64,000 nt of DNA, taken from positions 248,001 through 312,000 of the forward strand of contig CAVPBX010000006.1 of NCBI GenBank assembly GCA_963702305.1. Reading direction: 5' to 3'. A program made the translations under genes and the position numbers. Position 1 is the first letter of the stretch; every line of letters begins with the position of its first letter. This DNA comes from PALSA-693 sp963702305 (lineage in GTDB: Bacteria > Actinomycetota > Acidimicrobiia > Acidimicrobiales > Palsa-688). The notes below the pieces were generated by a model. The model saw nothing but the letters and a program-made list of their open reading frames with translations, had not been told where the DNA came from and searched no databases. Positions 33,289 to 43,228 of the stretch are shown here, in pieces.

Positions 33289-34332
33289 ATGGGCTGGACC
33301 GGATCGCCTCGGCATCCGGCGATGACCGACTCTGTCCCGGGGCCGGCCGCCTTCGACCACCGCCCGGTCTTGGTGGACGAGGTGGTGGCCCTCTTGGCTC
33401 CTAGCCCGCCGGGGGTGCTGCTCGACGCCACCCTCGGCGGTGCCGGGCACGCCCGCGCCCTGCTCGATGCCGCCGGTCACCTTTCCTTGCTCGGTTTGGA
33501 CCAGGACACCGACGCAGTCGACGCGGCGCGCCAGACCCTGGGACCGTACGGAACCCGGGCCCGGGTGGCGCACGCCCGGTTCGACCGCATCCCGGAGGTG
33601 CTGGCGTCCTTTGGGATCGACGGTCTGGCCGCCGCCCTGTTCGACCTGGGGGTCAGCTCGCCCCAGCTCGACCGGCCCGGCCGCGGGTTCAGCTATCGGC
33701 AGGACGGACCACTGGACATGCGCATGGACCAGTCGCGGTCGATCTCCGCCACCGACGTGGTCAACGCGTGGTCCGAGCGCAGCCTGGCCGAACTGTTTCG
33801 CGACAACGGCGAGCCGCGCTTCGCCCGGCGGATCGCGCGGGCCGTGGTGGCGGCCCGGCCGATCGGGTCCACCACCCAGTTGGCCGACGTGGTGCGCCGC
33901 GCCATCCCGGCAGCCACCCGCCGCACCGGCGGGCATCCGGCCCGCCGGGTGTTCCAGGCGGTCCGCATCGCGGTCAACGAGGAGCTTGACATCCTGCCGG
34001 ACGCCCTCGACGCAGTGATAGCGGCCCTGGTGCCCGGTGGCCGGTGTGTCGTGATCTCCTACCACTCAGGGGAGGACCGCATCGCCAAGGACCGGTTCCG
34101 GGAGGCCGCGACCGGTGGCTGCCAGTGCCCGCCCGGGCTGCCATGCGGGTGCGGGGCGGAGCCGACCGTGCGACTGCTCACCCGCCGGCCCATTCGGCCG
34201 GCCCCGGCCGAGATCGAGGCCAACCGCCGGGCCGAAAGCGCCCGGCTCCGAGCCGTGGAGCGGCTGGCTCCGGCTCCGTCCGGGCCGGGCGAGACGCCAT
34301 CGGGCCGGATCGGCCCGGGGGTGGGGCGATGA
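33289..34332 (+). CDS. rsmH: 16S rRNA (cytosine1402-N4)-methyltransferase
   Basis: 347 residues from ATG 33289, preceded by GAGGGG at 6-base spacing; the common family start would be near Met at 33322, which lacks such a site. The frame is open back into mraZ, so a longer form cannot be excluded. SAM-binding: HRPVLVDEVVALL, LLDATLGGAGHA; then LFDLGVSSPQLD, RGFSYRQDGPLDMRMD, FQAVRIAVNEEL, and VISYHSGEDRIAKDRF. Fine-tunes decoding in the P site. Stop overlaps the next start (ATGA). Confidence 0.95.
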   Translation: MGWTGSPRHPAMTDSVPGPAAFDHRPVLVDEVVALLAPSPPGVLLDATLGGAGHARALLDAAGHLSLLGLDQDTDAVDAARQTLGPYGTRARVAHARFDRIPEVLASFGIDGLAAALFDLGVSSPQLDRPGRGFSYRQDGPLDMRMDQSRSISATDVVNAWSERSLAELFRDNGEPRFARRIARAVVAARPIGSTTQLADVVRRAIPAATRRTGGHPARRVFQAVRIAVNEELDILPDALDAVIAALVPGGRCVVISYHSGEDRIAKDRFREAATGGCQCPPGLPCGCGAEPTVRLLTRRPIRPAPAEIEANRRAESARLRAVERLAPAPSGPGETPSGRIGPGVGR

Positions 34333-34997
34333 CGCAGGCCGTCGCCGCCCGGCCCGCTCGCCAGTCCTTGGGGCGCCCCGCCGCGGATCGGCCCGCCGCG
34401 GATCGCCCCGCCGCGGGTCGCCCGGGTCGGGCCACCTCGCCGGTCCCCGTCGGAGCTCGGCCGTCCGCGGCCCGGGCCGCCGCCGCGGCGCGACTCGTCG
34501 GGGCCACGGCCGCGGCCGCCGCGGCTCGAGCCCTCCCGCTCGATCCGAGCCGGGAGGGTGAGCGCCCCCGCCACCTGCGGGTAGTCCCGCCGAACGTCCG
34601 CACCGCGGCGCAACGCCGGCGCCGGGCCCGGGCGCTGCTGGTAGCCGCGGGGGCCCTGCTCATGGCCATCGCCTTCGGTCTGGTGTATCTCCACGTGGTC
34701 CTGGCCCAACGGCAGTTCGCGCTCGATCGCCTCACCACCAAGGTGCAGGCGGATCGGGCGACCTACCAACGGCTTCGGCTGCAGGTGGCTCAGCTGGGCT
34801 CCCCGGAGCACATCATCTCGACCGCCGAGGGGCAACTCGGGATGCGACCGCCCGCCTCGGTCAGCTACCTGACCCCCACCACGGCGGTCGGCGCGGGCGT
34901 GACGCCGCCCCCTTCGGCCGCAACGTCCGGTACCCACGCGCCCGCCGGCGACGCCGATTGGCCAAAGATCAAGTCGCAGCTGGCAGGAAGCCCATGA
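34329..34997 (+). CDS. ftsL: FtsL-like septum protein
   Basis: 222 residues. Long Ala/Arg/Pro-rich cytoplasmic part with a short repeat (RPAAD RPAAD RPAAG, coded by near-identical 15-base units), then one membrane helix (about 102-124, ALLVAAGALLMAIAFGLVYLHVVL) and a short coiled coil (AQRQFALDRLTTKVQADRA). This topology plus its place between rsmH and ftsI marks FtsL, the FtsQLB component that holds and activates FtsW/FtsI. Sequence identity in the family is low, so the call is mainly positional. Confidence 0.8.
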   Translation: MTQAVAARPARQSLGRPAADRPAADRPAAGRPGRATSPVPVGARPSAARAAAAARLVGATAAAAAARALPLDPSREGERPRHLRVVPPNVRTAAQRRRRARALLVAAGALLMAIAFGLVYLHVVLAQRQFALDRLTTKVQADRATYQRLRLQVAQLGSPEHIISTAEGQLGMRPPASVSYLTPTTAVGAGVTPPPSAATSGTHAPAGDADWPKIKSQLAGSP

Positions 34998-37112
34998 GCC
35001 GACGGCCCCGCGCCCGGGGCCGTCCCCCCACGCCTCCCGGCAACCAGCGCGAGGTTCGGCGCGGGCGGCGCGGGCCCGACGACCGCCGCGTTCTGGCGGC
35101 CAGCCGCCCGTGGCCCGCCGGCGCCCGGCCCACCGGGGGCCGCGCCACGGTCTCAGCTCGGCCGGGCGGCTGCGGTCCTTCGTGCTGCTCCTCGTTGTCA
35201 CCGGCGCCTTCATGGCCATCGGCATCAAACTGGTCGTCATCCAGGGGGTCGACTCCGCCCATTACCTGGCTGCTGGGGGCTCGGAGTGGGAGCAGACCAT
35301 CACCCTCCCGGGCGAACGGGGAGCCATCCTCGATCGCAACGGCAACGAGCTGGCGATGTCGGTGCCGCAGACCACCATCTACGCCAACCCGCACCAGGTG
35401 AGCGATCCGCGCGGGAGGCGGCTCAGTTGGCGCCCATCCTGGGGATGCCCGCCCAGACCCTCCAGGATCTCCTGACGAAGTCGAGCGGTTTCGTCTACCT
35501 GGCTCGGACCGTCGACGACGCCACCGCCGCCAAGGTGGCCAAGCTCAATCTGGCCGGAATCGCCAGCCTCAAGGAGCCCAAGCGCTTCTACCCCGCGGGC
35601 CAACTGGCTCAGCCCCTGCTCGGCACCGTGGGCACGGACGGCACCGGCCTCGGCGGCCTCGAGTACGAGTACAACGCCGGTCTCACGGGCCGCGCCGGCA
35701 AATCCATCGCCCAGATCGATCCGTACGGCCACCAGATCCCCGGCGGGGTCCAGCAGTACCAGGCGCCCGTCGCCGGCCAGGACCTGGTGCTGAGTCTCGA
35801 CGAACCGCTGCAGTACCAGGCCGAGCAGGCCCTGGCTCAGGCGATCGTGGCGGCCCGGGCCAAGGACGGCATAGCCCTGCTCATGAATTCCAAGACCGGC
35901 GAGATCCTGGCGGACGCCCAGCTGTCGATGCCCGCGGCCGGCAGTACCCAACCGCCAGCCGTGCCGGTGAGCATCGCTCCCGCCGCGTCGACGCCGGCCG
36001 CCACCCCGACGCAACCGGTCGAAGCGCCATCCGCCAGTGCCTTTACCCGGGTGTACGAGCCGGGTTCGGTCAACAAACTGATCACCATCTCGGCTGCCCT
36101 GCAAACCGGGGTCATCAAGCCGTCGGACGTCTTGACGATCCCCGACTCCTACCGGGTGTCGGACGGCGTCTTCCACGACGCCGAGAGCCACGCCCTCGAG
36201 CACTGGACCGTCACCGACGTGCTCGCCAACTCGTCGAACATCGGCACCATCCAGATCGCTCAGAAGCTGGGCCGCACCAACCTGATGCAGTACATCCACA
36301 ACTACGGCCTGGGGTCGGCGACCGACATCGGCTTTCCCGGGGAATCCGCGGGGCTGCTGCCGACCTATTGGTCCGGCACGTCCATCGCTGACGTGCCGAT
36401 CGGGCAGGGGATCGCGGTGACGGCCATCCAGATGCTGGCCGCCTACAACACCATCGCCAACGGGGGCGTCTACGTGCCCCCGAAGCTGGTCGATGGCACC
36501 ATCGACGCCCGGGGCCAAGAACACCCGGTCGCCTCCGCCGCCTCCCACCGGGTGGTGTCGACCACGGTCGCCAACCAGATGACCACCATGCTCGACGAGG
36601 TGGTGCGGGTGGGCACGGGCACCGCCGCCAACCTCGATCCGTACACGGTGGCCGGCAAGACCGGCACGGCCCTGGTGCCGTCGCCGACCGGCGGCTACGA
36701 AGCGGGCCACTACGTCGCCAGCTTCGTCGGGTTTGCCCCGGCGGAGAACCCCCAGATCACGGGCATGGTCGTGATCGACGACACCCCCGACTACGGCGCA
36801 GCCGCCTCCGCTCCTACCTTTGCCACCATCGCCCGCGACGCCTTGGAAGCCTTCAACATCCCGCCCTTGCCGAAGCAGCCCCCCGCGCCGGGGGTGCCGT
36901 TGGCCACCAGCCAGTCCGCGACCGGAGCGGGCGAGGTGGCCGGCACCCCGCTGCCCGGGCTGGCCAGCCCGCCGGTCGTGACGAAGACGCCGGCATCGGT
37001 ACCGGCGCTACCCGTACAGCCCACGGTGCCGACTCCGGCGCCCCCGACGACCTCGAGCGGCACCTCGACGACCACCACTGTGCGGTCCCGGTCCAGCCCG
37101 CCACCGGGCTGA
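34994..37112 (+). CDS. ftsI: Penicillin-binding protein FtsI/PBP3, septal transpeptidase (two frame breaks)
   Basis: About 706 residues. Basic, Pro-rich N-terminus; a membrane helix SFVLLLVVTGAFMAIGIKLVVI; dimerisation domain from GERGAILDRNGNELAMSVPQTT; then transpeptidase with nucleophile motif EPGSVNKLITISA (S-x-x-K), ANSSNIG (S-x-N), and VAGKTGTA (K-T-G). A Pro/Thr/Ser-rich tail of about 70 residues follows. Two lost bases: one in the N-terminus (34994-35180, not locatable), one near 35411 (SDP / REAAQLAPILG). Forms the septal wall with FtsW. ATG overlaps ftsL stop. Confidence 0.9.
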
Positions 37113-37118
37113 GGTCCG

Positions 37119-38558
37119 ATGCGGCTCGATGGGTTGATCGCGGAGGCGAGCCTGCCAGAGCTGGGCCTCCTGACGACGGTGATCGGAGATCCGGCGACGG
37201 AGTTGCGCGCCGTGACGATGGACTCGCGTCGGGTCGCGCCCGGTGCCCTGTTCGCGGCGGTGCCTGGCCAGCACCGGGACGGGCACGAGTTCGCGGCCGC
37301 GGCGGTGGCGGAGGGCGCGGCGGCCGTGATGACCGACCGGCCGCTCGATCTGGCCATCCCGCAGGTCGTGGTGTCCTCCGTCCGCCGGGCCCTCGGCCCG
37401 GTGGCAGACGCCTTCTTCGGCCACCCGTCCCGATCGCTGACGGTGGTAGGGGTGACCGGCACCAACGGCAAGACCACCACGTGCGCCCTGCTCGAGGGGG
37501 CGTTCCGGGCGAATGGCTGGGCGACGACCACTATCGGTACGCTCACCCAGCAGCGGACGACCCCCGAGGCACCCGATCTGCACGGCGTGCTCGCCGAATG
37601 GCGCGATGGGGGTGGTGACGCTGTTGCTATGGAAGTCTCGTCCCACGCCCTGGTCCAACATCGCGCCGACGCGGTCCGCTTCGCGGCGGGCGTGTTCACC
37701 AACCTCTCGCCCGAACACCTCGACTACCACCGCCACATGGAGGACTACTTCGAGGCCAAGGCCCTGCTCTTCACGCCGGAGCGCATCCGGCTCGCGGTTG
37801 TCAACCGGTCGGATCCCTGGGGCCAGCGGCTGCTCGAGCGACTGTCGGCCTCGAATGTCCAGGTGGTGACGTTCGCCCCCGAGGACGCCAATCCGGTCGA
37901 ACTGTCACCCGCGCAGAGCCGATTCACGTGGGACGGGCAGCCGATCACCATCAACCTGGGCGGCCGGTTCAACGTCGCCAACGCGGTAGCCGCGGCGGCC
38001 TGCGCCCGGGCGCTCGGCATCCCGTCCGCGACCATCGCCGAGGGGCTGTCATCGGTCCCGGGGGTGCGGGGCCGGTTCGAGTCGGTCGACGCCGGCCAGC
38101 CCTTCACGGTGCTCGTCGACTACGCCCACACCCCGGACGGGCTGGCCCAGGCCCTCGAGGGGGCTCGGGAGTTCACCACCGGCCGGCTGCTTGTCGTCTT
38201 CGGGGCGGGCGGCGACCGGGACCACGAGAAGCGTCCCCTGATGGGGGCAGTGGCCACCCGGCTCGCCGACCTCGCCGTCGTCACGTCTGACAATCCCCGT
38301 TCAGAAGACCCTGACGCCATCATCGCCCAGGTGGTCTCGGGTGCGGCCGATCAGGGGAATCTGGTCATCGAGGCCGACCGGGCCAACGCCATCTCGCTCG
38401 CGCTGGCCAACGCCCATCCCGGCGACGTGGTCCTCATCGCCGGCAAGGGGCACGAGCCTGGTCAGGAGATCGCCGGGCGCGTCCTGCCCTTCGACGATGC
38501 CGACACGGCCCGGACGTCGCTGGTCCGCATCCTGGCCTCTCGGCGCGAACACGAATGA
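37119..38558 (+). CDS. murE: UDP-MurNAc-L-Ala-D-Glu:meso-DAP ligase
   Basis: 479 residues. Adds the third stem residue of peptidoglycan. ATP site VTGTNGKTTT near 112-121; AMEVSSHAL, FTNLSPEHLDYH; FGAGGDRDHEKR; and DNPRSEDP, whose DNPR identifies meso-DAP as substrate (lysine users differ). This agrees with the dap genes at 12-17 kb. ATG follows the ftsI stop by 6 bases. Its stop overlaps mraY directly, where murF would normally intervene. Confidence 0.96.
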   Translation: MRLDGLIAEASLPELGLLTTVIGDPATELRAVTMDSRRVAPGALFAAVPGQHRDGHEFAAAAVAEGAAAVMTDRPLDLAIPQVVVSSVRRALGPVADAFFGHPSRSLTVVGVTGTNGKTTTCALLEGAFRANGWATTTIGTLTQQRTTPEAPDLHGVLAEWRDGGGDAVAMEVSSHALVQHRADAVRFAAGVFTNLSPEHLDYHRHMEDYFEAKALLFTPERIRLAVVNRSDPWGQRLLERLSASNVQVVTFAPEDANPVELSPAQSRFTWDGQPITINLGGRFNVANAVAAAACARALGIPSATIAEGLSSVPGVRGRFESVDAGQPFTVLVDYAHTPDGLAQALEGAREFTTGRLLVVFGAGGDRDHEKRPLMGAVATRLADLAVVTSDNPRSEDPDAIIAQVVSGAADQGNLVIEADRANAISLALANAHPGDVVLIAGKGHEPGQEIAGRVLPFDDADTARTSLVRILASRREHE

Positions 38559-39583
38559 CCGATCTGCTCCTGGCGGGCGGGATCGCCCTCCTCGTCGCCA
38601 TGATCGGCACCCCGCTGCTCATCAACTGGCTGCGCGCCCAGGGGATCGGCCAGCAAATCCGCGAGGATGGGCCCCAACGGCACCTCACCAAGGCCGGGAC
38701 CCCCACCATGGGCGGGGTCGCCATCATCGGGGCGGCCGTGACGGGCTACCTGGTCGAACACTTCGAGGGCACCTTCACCACTCGCGGCCTGGTCGCCATG
38801 CTGGCCGTGTGCGCCACGGCCGCCCTGGGTCTGATCGACGACTGGATCAAGGTGCACCGCCAGCGCTCCCTGGGCCTCAACAAGCGGGCCAAGATCGCCG
38901 GGCAGCTGGTGGTGGCCCTGACGTTTGCCATCCTGTGCGTCACCTGGCTGAAGGTCGACACCCACCTGTCCTTTACCCGATACAACTCGCTGGGGATCGA
39001 TCTGGGCCCGGTCGGCTGGGTCATCTTCGCGGTCCTGGTGATCGTGGGTTGCAGCAACGCCGTCAACCTCACCGACGGGCTGGACGGGCTGGCGGCTGGG
39101 TCCTCGATCTTCTCGTTCGCGGCCTTCACCGTCATCGGCTTCTACCAACTGCGCCACCTCAACATCTACCGCAATCCGGCCGCCCTGGACGAAGCGTCCA
39201 TGGCCGCGGCCATGATCGGCGCCTGCTGCGGGTTTCTGTGGTTCAACGCCGCCCCGGCCCGCATCTTCATGGGCGACACCGGGTCATTGGGGATCGGCAC
39301 GGCCATCGCCACTCTGGCGCTGCTCGAGAACGTGGACCTGCTGCTGCCGATCATCGGCGGCCTGTTCGTGCTCGAGACCCTGTCGGTGATCATCCAGGTC
39401 ACCAGCTTCCAGGTCCTGCACCAGCGGGTGTTCCGCATGGCCCCTATCCATCACCACTTCGAGTTGCTGGGCTGGCCCGAGACCACCGTCATCATTCGCT
39501 TCTGGATTCTGGCCGGGCTGTGCACCGCCCTGGCCCTGGGGTCGTTCTACGCCGACTTCCTCTCGAAGGGGGGGACCGGGTGA
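38555..39583 (+). CDS. mraY: Phospho-MurNAc-pentapeptide transferase
   Basis: 342 residues, about ten membrane helices. Makes lipid I from UDP-MurNAc-pentapeptide and undecaprenyl phosphate. Conserved: GTPTMGG, LGLIDDWIK (catalytic Asp pair), NAVNLTDGLDGLA, FMGDTGSL, and MAPIHHHFELLGW. Length as usual. ATG in the murE stop (ATGA). Confidence 0.97.
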   Translation: MTDLLLAGGIALLVAMIGTPLLINWLRAQGIGQQIREDGPQRHLTKAGTPTMGGVAIIGAAVTGYLVEHFEGTFTTRGLVAMLAVCATAALGLIDDWIKVHRQRSLGLNKRAKIAGQLVVALTFAILCVTWLKVDTHLSFTRYNSLGIDLGPVGWVIFAVLVIVGCSNAVNLTDGLDGLAAGSSIFSFAAFTVIGFYQLRHLNIYRNPAALDEASMAAAMIGACCGFLWFNAAPARIFMGDTGSLGIGTAIATLALLENVDLLLPIIGGLFVLETLSVIIQVTSFQVLHQRVFRMAPIHHHFELLGWPETTVIIRFWILAGLCTALALGSFYADFLSKGGTG

Positions 39584-40935
39584 CGGGCCGCCAGGTTGCG
39601 GTCATCGGCTTCGGCGTCACCGGCCGGGCCATGGCCCGGGCCTTGCTGGCGGCGGGAGACCGACCGGTGGTGTTCGACGACCAGTGCCCGCCCGACACCT
39701 GGGTGGCCGCGGCGACGATCGGGGTGACGGTGGAGCCGACGCCGAGCGGCGCGGCCTTGGCCGAGCGTCTGGCCGGCTGCGACCTGGTGGTGCCGAGTCC
39801 CGGAATACCGTTCGGGCACCCGGTGTACGCGGCGGCGGCCGCCGCCGGCGTGCCGGTCCGGGCCGAGATCGAGCTGGCCGCCCAGCGGGCCGCGGCGGCG
39901 GGGTACCCCCGGCTGGTGGCCATCACCGGAACCAACGGGAAGACCACCGTCACCACCCTGGTCACGGCCATCCTCCAGGCCTCGGCCGTGCCCGCCATGG
40001 CGGCCGGCAACATCGGCGTGCCCATGATCGAGGCGGTGGAATCGGGGGCGGAGGTGGTGGTGGCCGAGGTGTCGTCCTTTCAGCTCCAGTACACCGACAC
40101 CTTCCGGCCCGCGGTCAGCTGCTGGCTCAACCTGGCTCCCGACCACCTCGACTGGCATCCCTCTCTCCTGCATTACGCGGCAGCCAAGGCGCGCGTGTGG
40201 GCCAACCAGGGGACCGGCGACACTGCCGTCATCAACACCGATGATCCGGCGGTCGTGGCCGCGGCCCACCACATCCCGCCCGGCGTCGATCGGGTCACCT
40301 ACTCGGTCCACCAGCCGGCGACTTTCGGGCTGGCAGCTGACCGCCTCGTCGGCCCAGGCGGGCAGACGCTGATCCCAGTCTCGGAACTGCCCCGCGCCCT
40401 CCCGCACGACGTCTCCAACGCTCTGGCCGCCGCGGCGGTCGCCTTGGCCGCGGGCGCCACCGTGGCGGGTTGCCGGTCCGGGCTCGCCGGGGCGCCGCTC
40501 CTCCCGCACCGGGTCAGCCTCGTGGGCGCGGGCGACGGCATCCGCTGGTACGACGACTCCAAGGCCACCACCCCGGCGTCGGTGCTGGCTGCGGTCGAAG
40601 GCTTCTCCTCCGTCGTGCTCATTGCCGGTGGCCGTAACAAGGGGCTCGACCTAGGTGCCCTGGCCGCCACCGCCCCGCCGGTACGGGCCGTTGTCGCGAT
40701 CGGCGAGGCGGCTCCGGAGGTGCAGACGGCCTTCGCGGGGGTGGCGCCCGTCACCGTCGCAGCCAGCATGGAAGCTGCCGTCGAGGCCGCGGCCCGACTG
40801 GCCCGCCCCGGCGACGACGTGATCTTGTCCCCGGGCTGCGCCAGCTTCGACTGGTACCCGTCCTATGCCGCCCGGGGTGACCACTTCGCCTCGATCGTTA
40901 CCCGCCTATTAGACCGAAGGGAGCGCCCGTGCTGA
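39580..40935 (+). CDS. murD: UDP-MurNAc-L-alanine:D-glutamate ligase
   Basis: 451 residues, GTG overlapping the mraY stop. Rossmann N-terminus VAVIGFGVTGRAMA, ATP loop ITGTNGKTTVTTL near 115-127, VVVAEVSSFQLQYT, NLAPDHLDWH, YDDSKATTPASVLAA, LIAGGRNKG and LSPGCASFDWY. Adds D-Glu to the stem peptide. The frame runs far upstream but earlier residues shadow mraY. No defects. Confidence 0.96.
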   Translation: MTGRQVAVIGFGVTGRAMARALLAAGDRPVVFDDQCPPDTWVAAATIGVTVEPTPSGAALAERLAGCDLVVPSPGIPFGHPVYAAAAAAGVPVRAEIELAAQRAAAAGYPRLVAITGTNGKTTVTTLVTAILQASAVPAMAAGNIGVPMIEAVESGAEVVVAEVSSFQLQYTDTFRPAVSCWLNLAPDHLDWHPSLLHYAAAKARVWANQGTGDTAVINTDDPAVVAAAHHIPPGVDRVTYSVHQPATFGLAADRLVGPGGQTLIPVSELPRALPHDVSNALAAAAVALAAGATVAGCRSGLAGAPLLPHRVSLVGAGDGIRWYDDSKATTPASVLAAVEGFSSVVLIAGGRNKGLDLGALAATAPPVRAVVAIGEAAPEVQTAFAGVAPVTVAASMEAAVEAAARLARPGDDVILSPGCASFDWYPSYAARGDHFASIVTRLLDRRERPC

Positions 40936-42098
40936 CCAGCGGACCGCGTACCACTTTCACCGGCTTCACCGCGCCGAAACCGCGCCCGAGCCGCCCCACC
41001 CACCGGTCCGCCACCGCCAAGGGCGGCAGCTTCTGGGTGCTCGTCATCCTCCTGGCGATCCTTTGCCTGATCGGCGTCGTCATGGTGCTGTCGGCGTCGT
41101 CCATCGTCAGCCTCCACCAATTCGGCACCCCGTGGCATTTCTTCGGCCGGCAGCTCATGTGGCTGACGCTCGGGTCGGCCGGGTTCGCGCTGGCGTTGCG
41201 GGTCGATCACGCCCGGTGGCGCCGCTTCGCCTCGGCCGCCATGTACGCCACGGTGGCGCTGCTCTTCGCCGTACTCGTCCCCGGCATCGGGGTGCGCGCC
41301 TCCGGCGCGTCTCGCTGGCTGGGCACGTCCTCCATACAGTTGCAGCCGTCCGAGCTGGCCAAGCTGGCCCTGGTGTTGTTCGCCGCCGACATCCTCGACC
41401 GGCGGGCCACCAGCCGCAGCTGGGGTTACCAGATGGGCCCGGTCATCGCCGTGCTCATCCTGCTGGTCGTGCTGGTGATGGCTCAACCGGACATGGGCAC
41501 CACCATGGTCATGGCCTGCATCGCCATGGCCATGCTCATCACGGCGGGGATCCCGCTCAAACCCCTCGGCGGCCTTCTGGCCGCCGGGGCGGGGGCCGGT
41601 CTGGTCTTCGCGGTGGCGGCCCCGTACCGGTGGCGGCGCATGACGTCGTTCCTGCATCCGTTCAAAGACGCATCCAATACCGGCTACCAATCCGTGCAGG
41701 CCCTGCTCGCCCTCAGCCACGGACATGTCCTCGGGGAAGGGCTGGGAGCCAGCGTCGCCAGCTACGGGTACCTGCCGAACGCCCAGACCGACTTCATCTT
41801 CGCCGTCATCGGGGAGGAGACCGGTCTGCTCGGCGGGTTGGTGCTCAGCGGCCTGTTCCTGACCTTGGCCCTGGTCGGCACTCGGGTCACCTGCCGGGCC
41901 CCGTCGCGGTACGCCGCCCTGGTGGCGGCCGGCATCACCGCCTGGCTGGTCGGTCAGGCCGTGATCAACATCGGGGCGGTCGTCGGTCTCCTGCCGGTCA
42001 CCGGCGTGCCCCTGCCGTTCGTGTCCTTCGGGGGCTCGTCACTGGTCATCGCCATGTTCGGCATGGGCATGCTGGCCAACATCGCCAAGCAGTCGTGA
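40929..42098 (+). CDS. ftsW: Septal peptidoglycan polymerase FtsW (SEDS family)
   Basis: 389 residues, GTG overlapping murD by 7 bases. A basic cytoplasmic start of about 35 residues and about ten membrane helices. SEDS marks: QPSELAKLALVLF, QPDMGTTMV, YQSVQALLAL, DFIFAVIGEETGLLG with the catalytic-loop Asp, NIGAVVGLLPVTGVPLPFVSFGGSS. Polymerises glycan strands at the septum together with FtsI. Confidence 0.96.
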   Translation: MLTSGPRTTFTGFTAPKPRPSRPTHRSATAKGGSFWVLVILLAILCLIGVVMVLSASSIVSLHQFGTPWHFFGRQLMWLTLGSAGFALALRVDHARWRRFASAAMYATVALLFAVLVPGIGVRASGASRWLGTSSIQLQPSELAKLALVLFAADILDRRATSRSWGYQMGPVIAVLILLVVLVMAQPDMGTTMVMACIAMAMLITAGIPLKPLGGLLAAGAGAGLVFAVAAPYRWRRMTSFLHPFKDASNTGYQSVQALLALSHGHVLGEGLGASVASYGYLPNAQTDFIFAVIGEETGLLGGLVLSGLFLTLALVGTRVTCRAPSRYAALVAAGITAWLVGQAVINIGAVVGLLPVTGVPLPFVSFGGSSLVIAMFGMGMLANIAKQS

Positions 42099-43228
42099 CC
42101 GGCCCGAAGGCGCGAACGGTCTGGGCGTTGATCGTGGGTGGCGGTACCGGCGGTCACGTGGTGCCGGCGATCGCCATCGGCCAGGCGCTGGTCGCACGCG
42201 GCCACTCGGCCGACACCATCCATTTTGTGGGTTCCGCCCACGGCATGGAGCGCCGACTGGTGCCGGGCGCGGGCTTCACCGTCACCCTGTTGCCCGGTCG
42301 CGGCATCGCCCGCCGCCTCACCGCCGCCAACCTGGGCGCGGCCGCCGGCCTGGTCCTGGCCGCCCTGAAGGCCGTTGTCCTCGTGGCCCGGCTCCGCCCG
42401 GCGGTGGTTATCGCGGTCGGGGGGTACGCCAGCGCGGCCGGCGCCTTCGCCGCGGTGGTGTGGCGGGTGCCGCTCGTCGTCGCCGAGCAGAACGCCGTTC
42501 CCGGGCTCGCCAACCGCCTGGCCGGAAGGTTCGCGGCGGCCGCCGCGGTCTCCTTCCCCGCCACGCCCCTGCCCCGAGCGGTGGTGACCGGCAATCCGGT
42601 GCGGCCCGAGATCCTTGGCGTCGACCGCTCGCCCGCGGGGCGGGGTGCCGCCCGGCGGGCCCTCGGGTTGCCCGCCGAAGCCTTCGTGGTGGCTGTCGCC
42701 GGCGGCTCCCTCGGCGCCCGCCGCCTCAACGAGGCCACCGTCGGGCTGGCCGCCAAGTGGGCCGGACGGTCGGGCCTGGCTATCCGGCACGTTGTCGGCG
42801 AGCGTGACTTCGACACCCTTTCCCGCCTGGCCCCGCCGTCGCGGGCGGGTGGGCTCATCTACCAGCAAGTCCGTTTCGAGGACCGCATGGATTTGCTGCT
42901 GGCGGCTGCCGACATCGCGGTGCAACGAGCCGGGGCCAGCACCGTGGCCGAGCTCACCGTGGTCGGCGTTCCCGCCATCCTTATTCCGTTGCCCAACGCG
43001 CCAGGGGATCACCAGGGCGCCAACGCCCGCCGTCTGGCGGAGACCGGCGCGGCCGTCCTGGTACCGGACGAGGCGCTCGATGCCGACCGGCTGGCGGCGG
43101 AGCTCGACCTCCTCATCAGCGACGAGCCCCGGCGCCGGGCCATGAGCGAGGCCGCCCGGGCGTTGGGCCGGCCCGGCGCGGCTGGCGCCGTGGCCGCCCT
43201 CGCCGAGGAGTACGCCCGTGGCCGATGA
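42095..43228 (+). CDS. murG: UDP-GlcNAc:lipid I N-acetylglucosaminyltransferase
   Basis: 377 residues, GTG overlapping the ftsW stop. Two Rossmann-like halves: GGGTGGHVVPAIAI near 15-28 and AGGSLGARRLNEA near 203-215; EQNAVPGLANR, RAGASTVAELTVVGVPAILIPLPNAPGDHQGANA are the donor-binding and family motifs. Makes lipid II on the inner face of the membrane. Confidence 0.97.
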   Translation: MTGPKARTVWALIVGGGTGGHVVPAIAIGQALVARGHSADTIHFVGSAHGMERRLVPGAGFTVTLLPGRGIARRLTAANLGAAAGLVLAALKAVVLVARLRPAVVIAVGGYASAAGAFAAVVWRVPLVVAEQNAVPGLANRLAGRFAAAAAVSFPATPLPRAVVTGNPVRPEILGVDRSPAGRGAARRALGLPAEAFVVAVAGGSLGARRLNEATVGLAAKWAGRSGLAIRHVVGERDFDTLSRLAPPSRAGGLIYQQVRFEDRMDLLLAAADIAVQRAGASTVAELTVVGVPAILIPLPNAPGDHQGANARRLAETGAAVLVPDEALDADRLAAELDLLISDEPRRRAMSEAARALGRPGAAGAVAALAEEYARGR

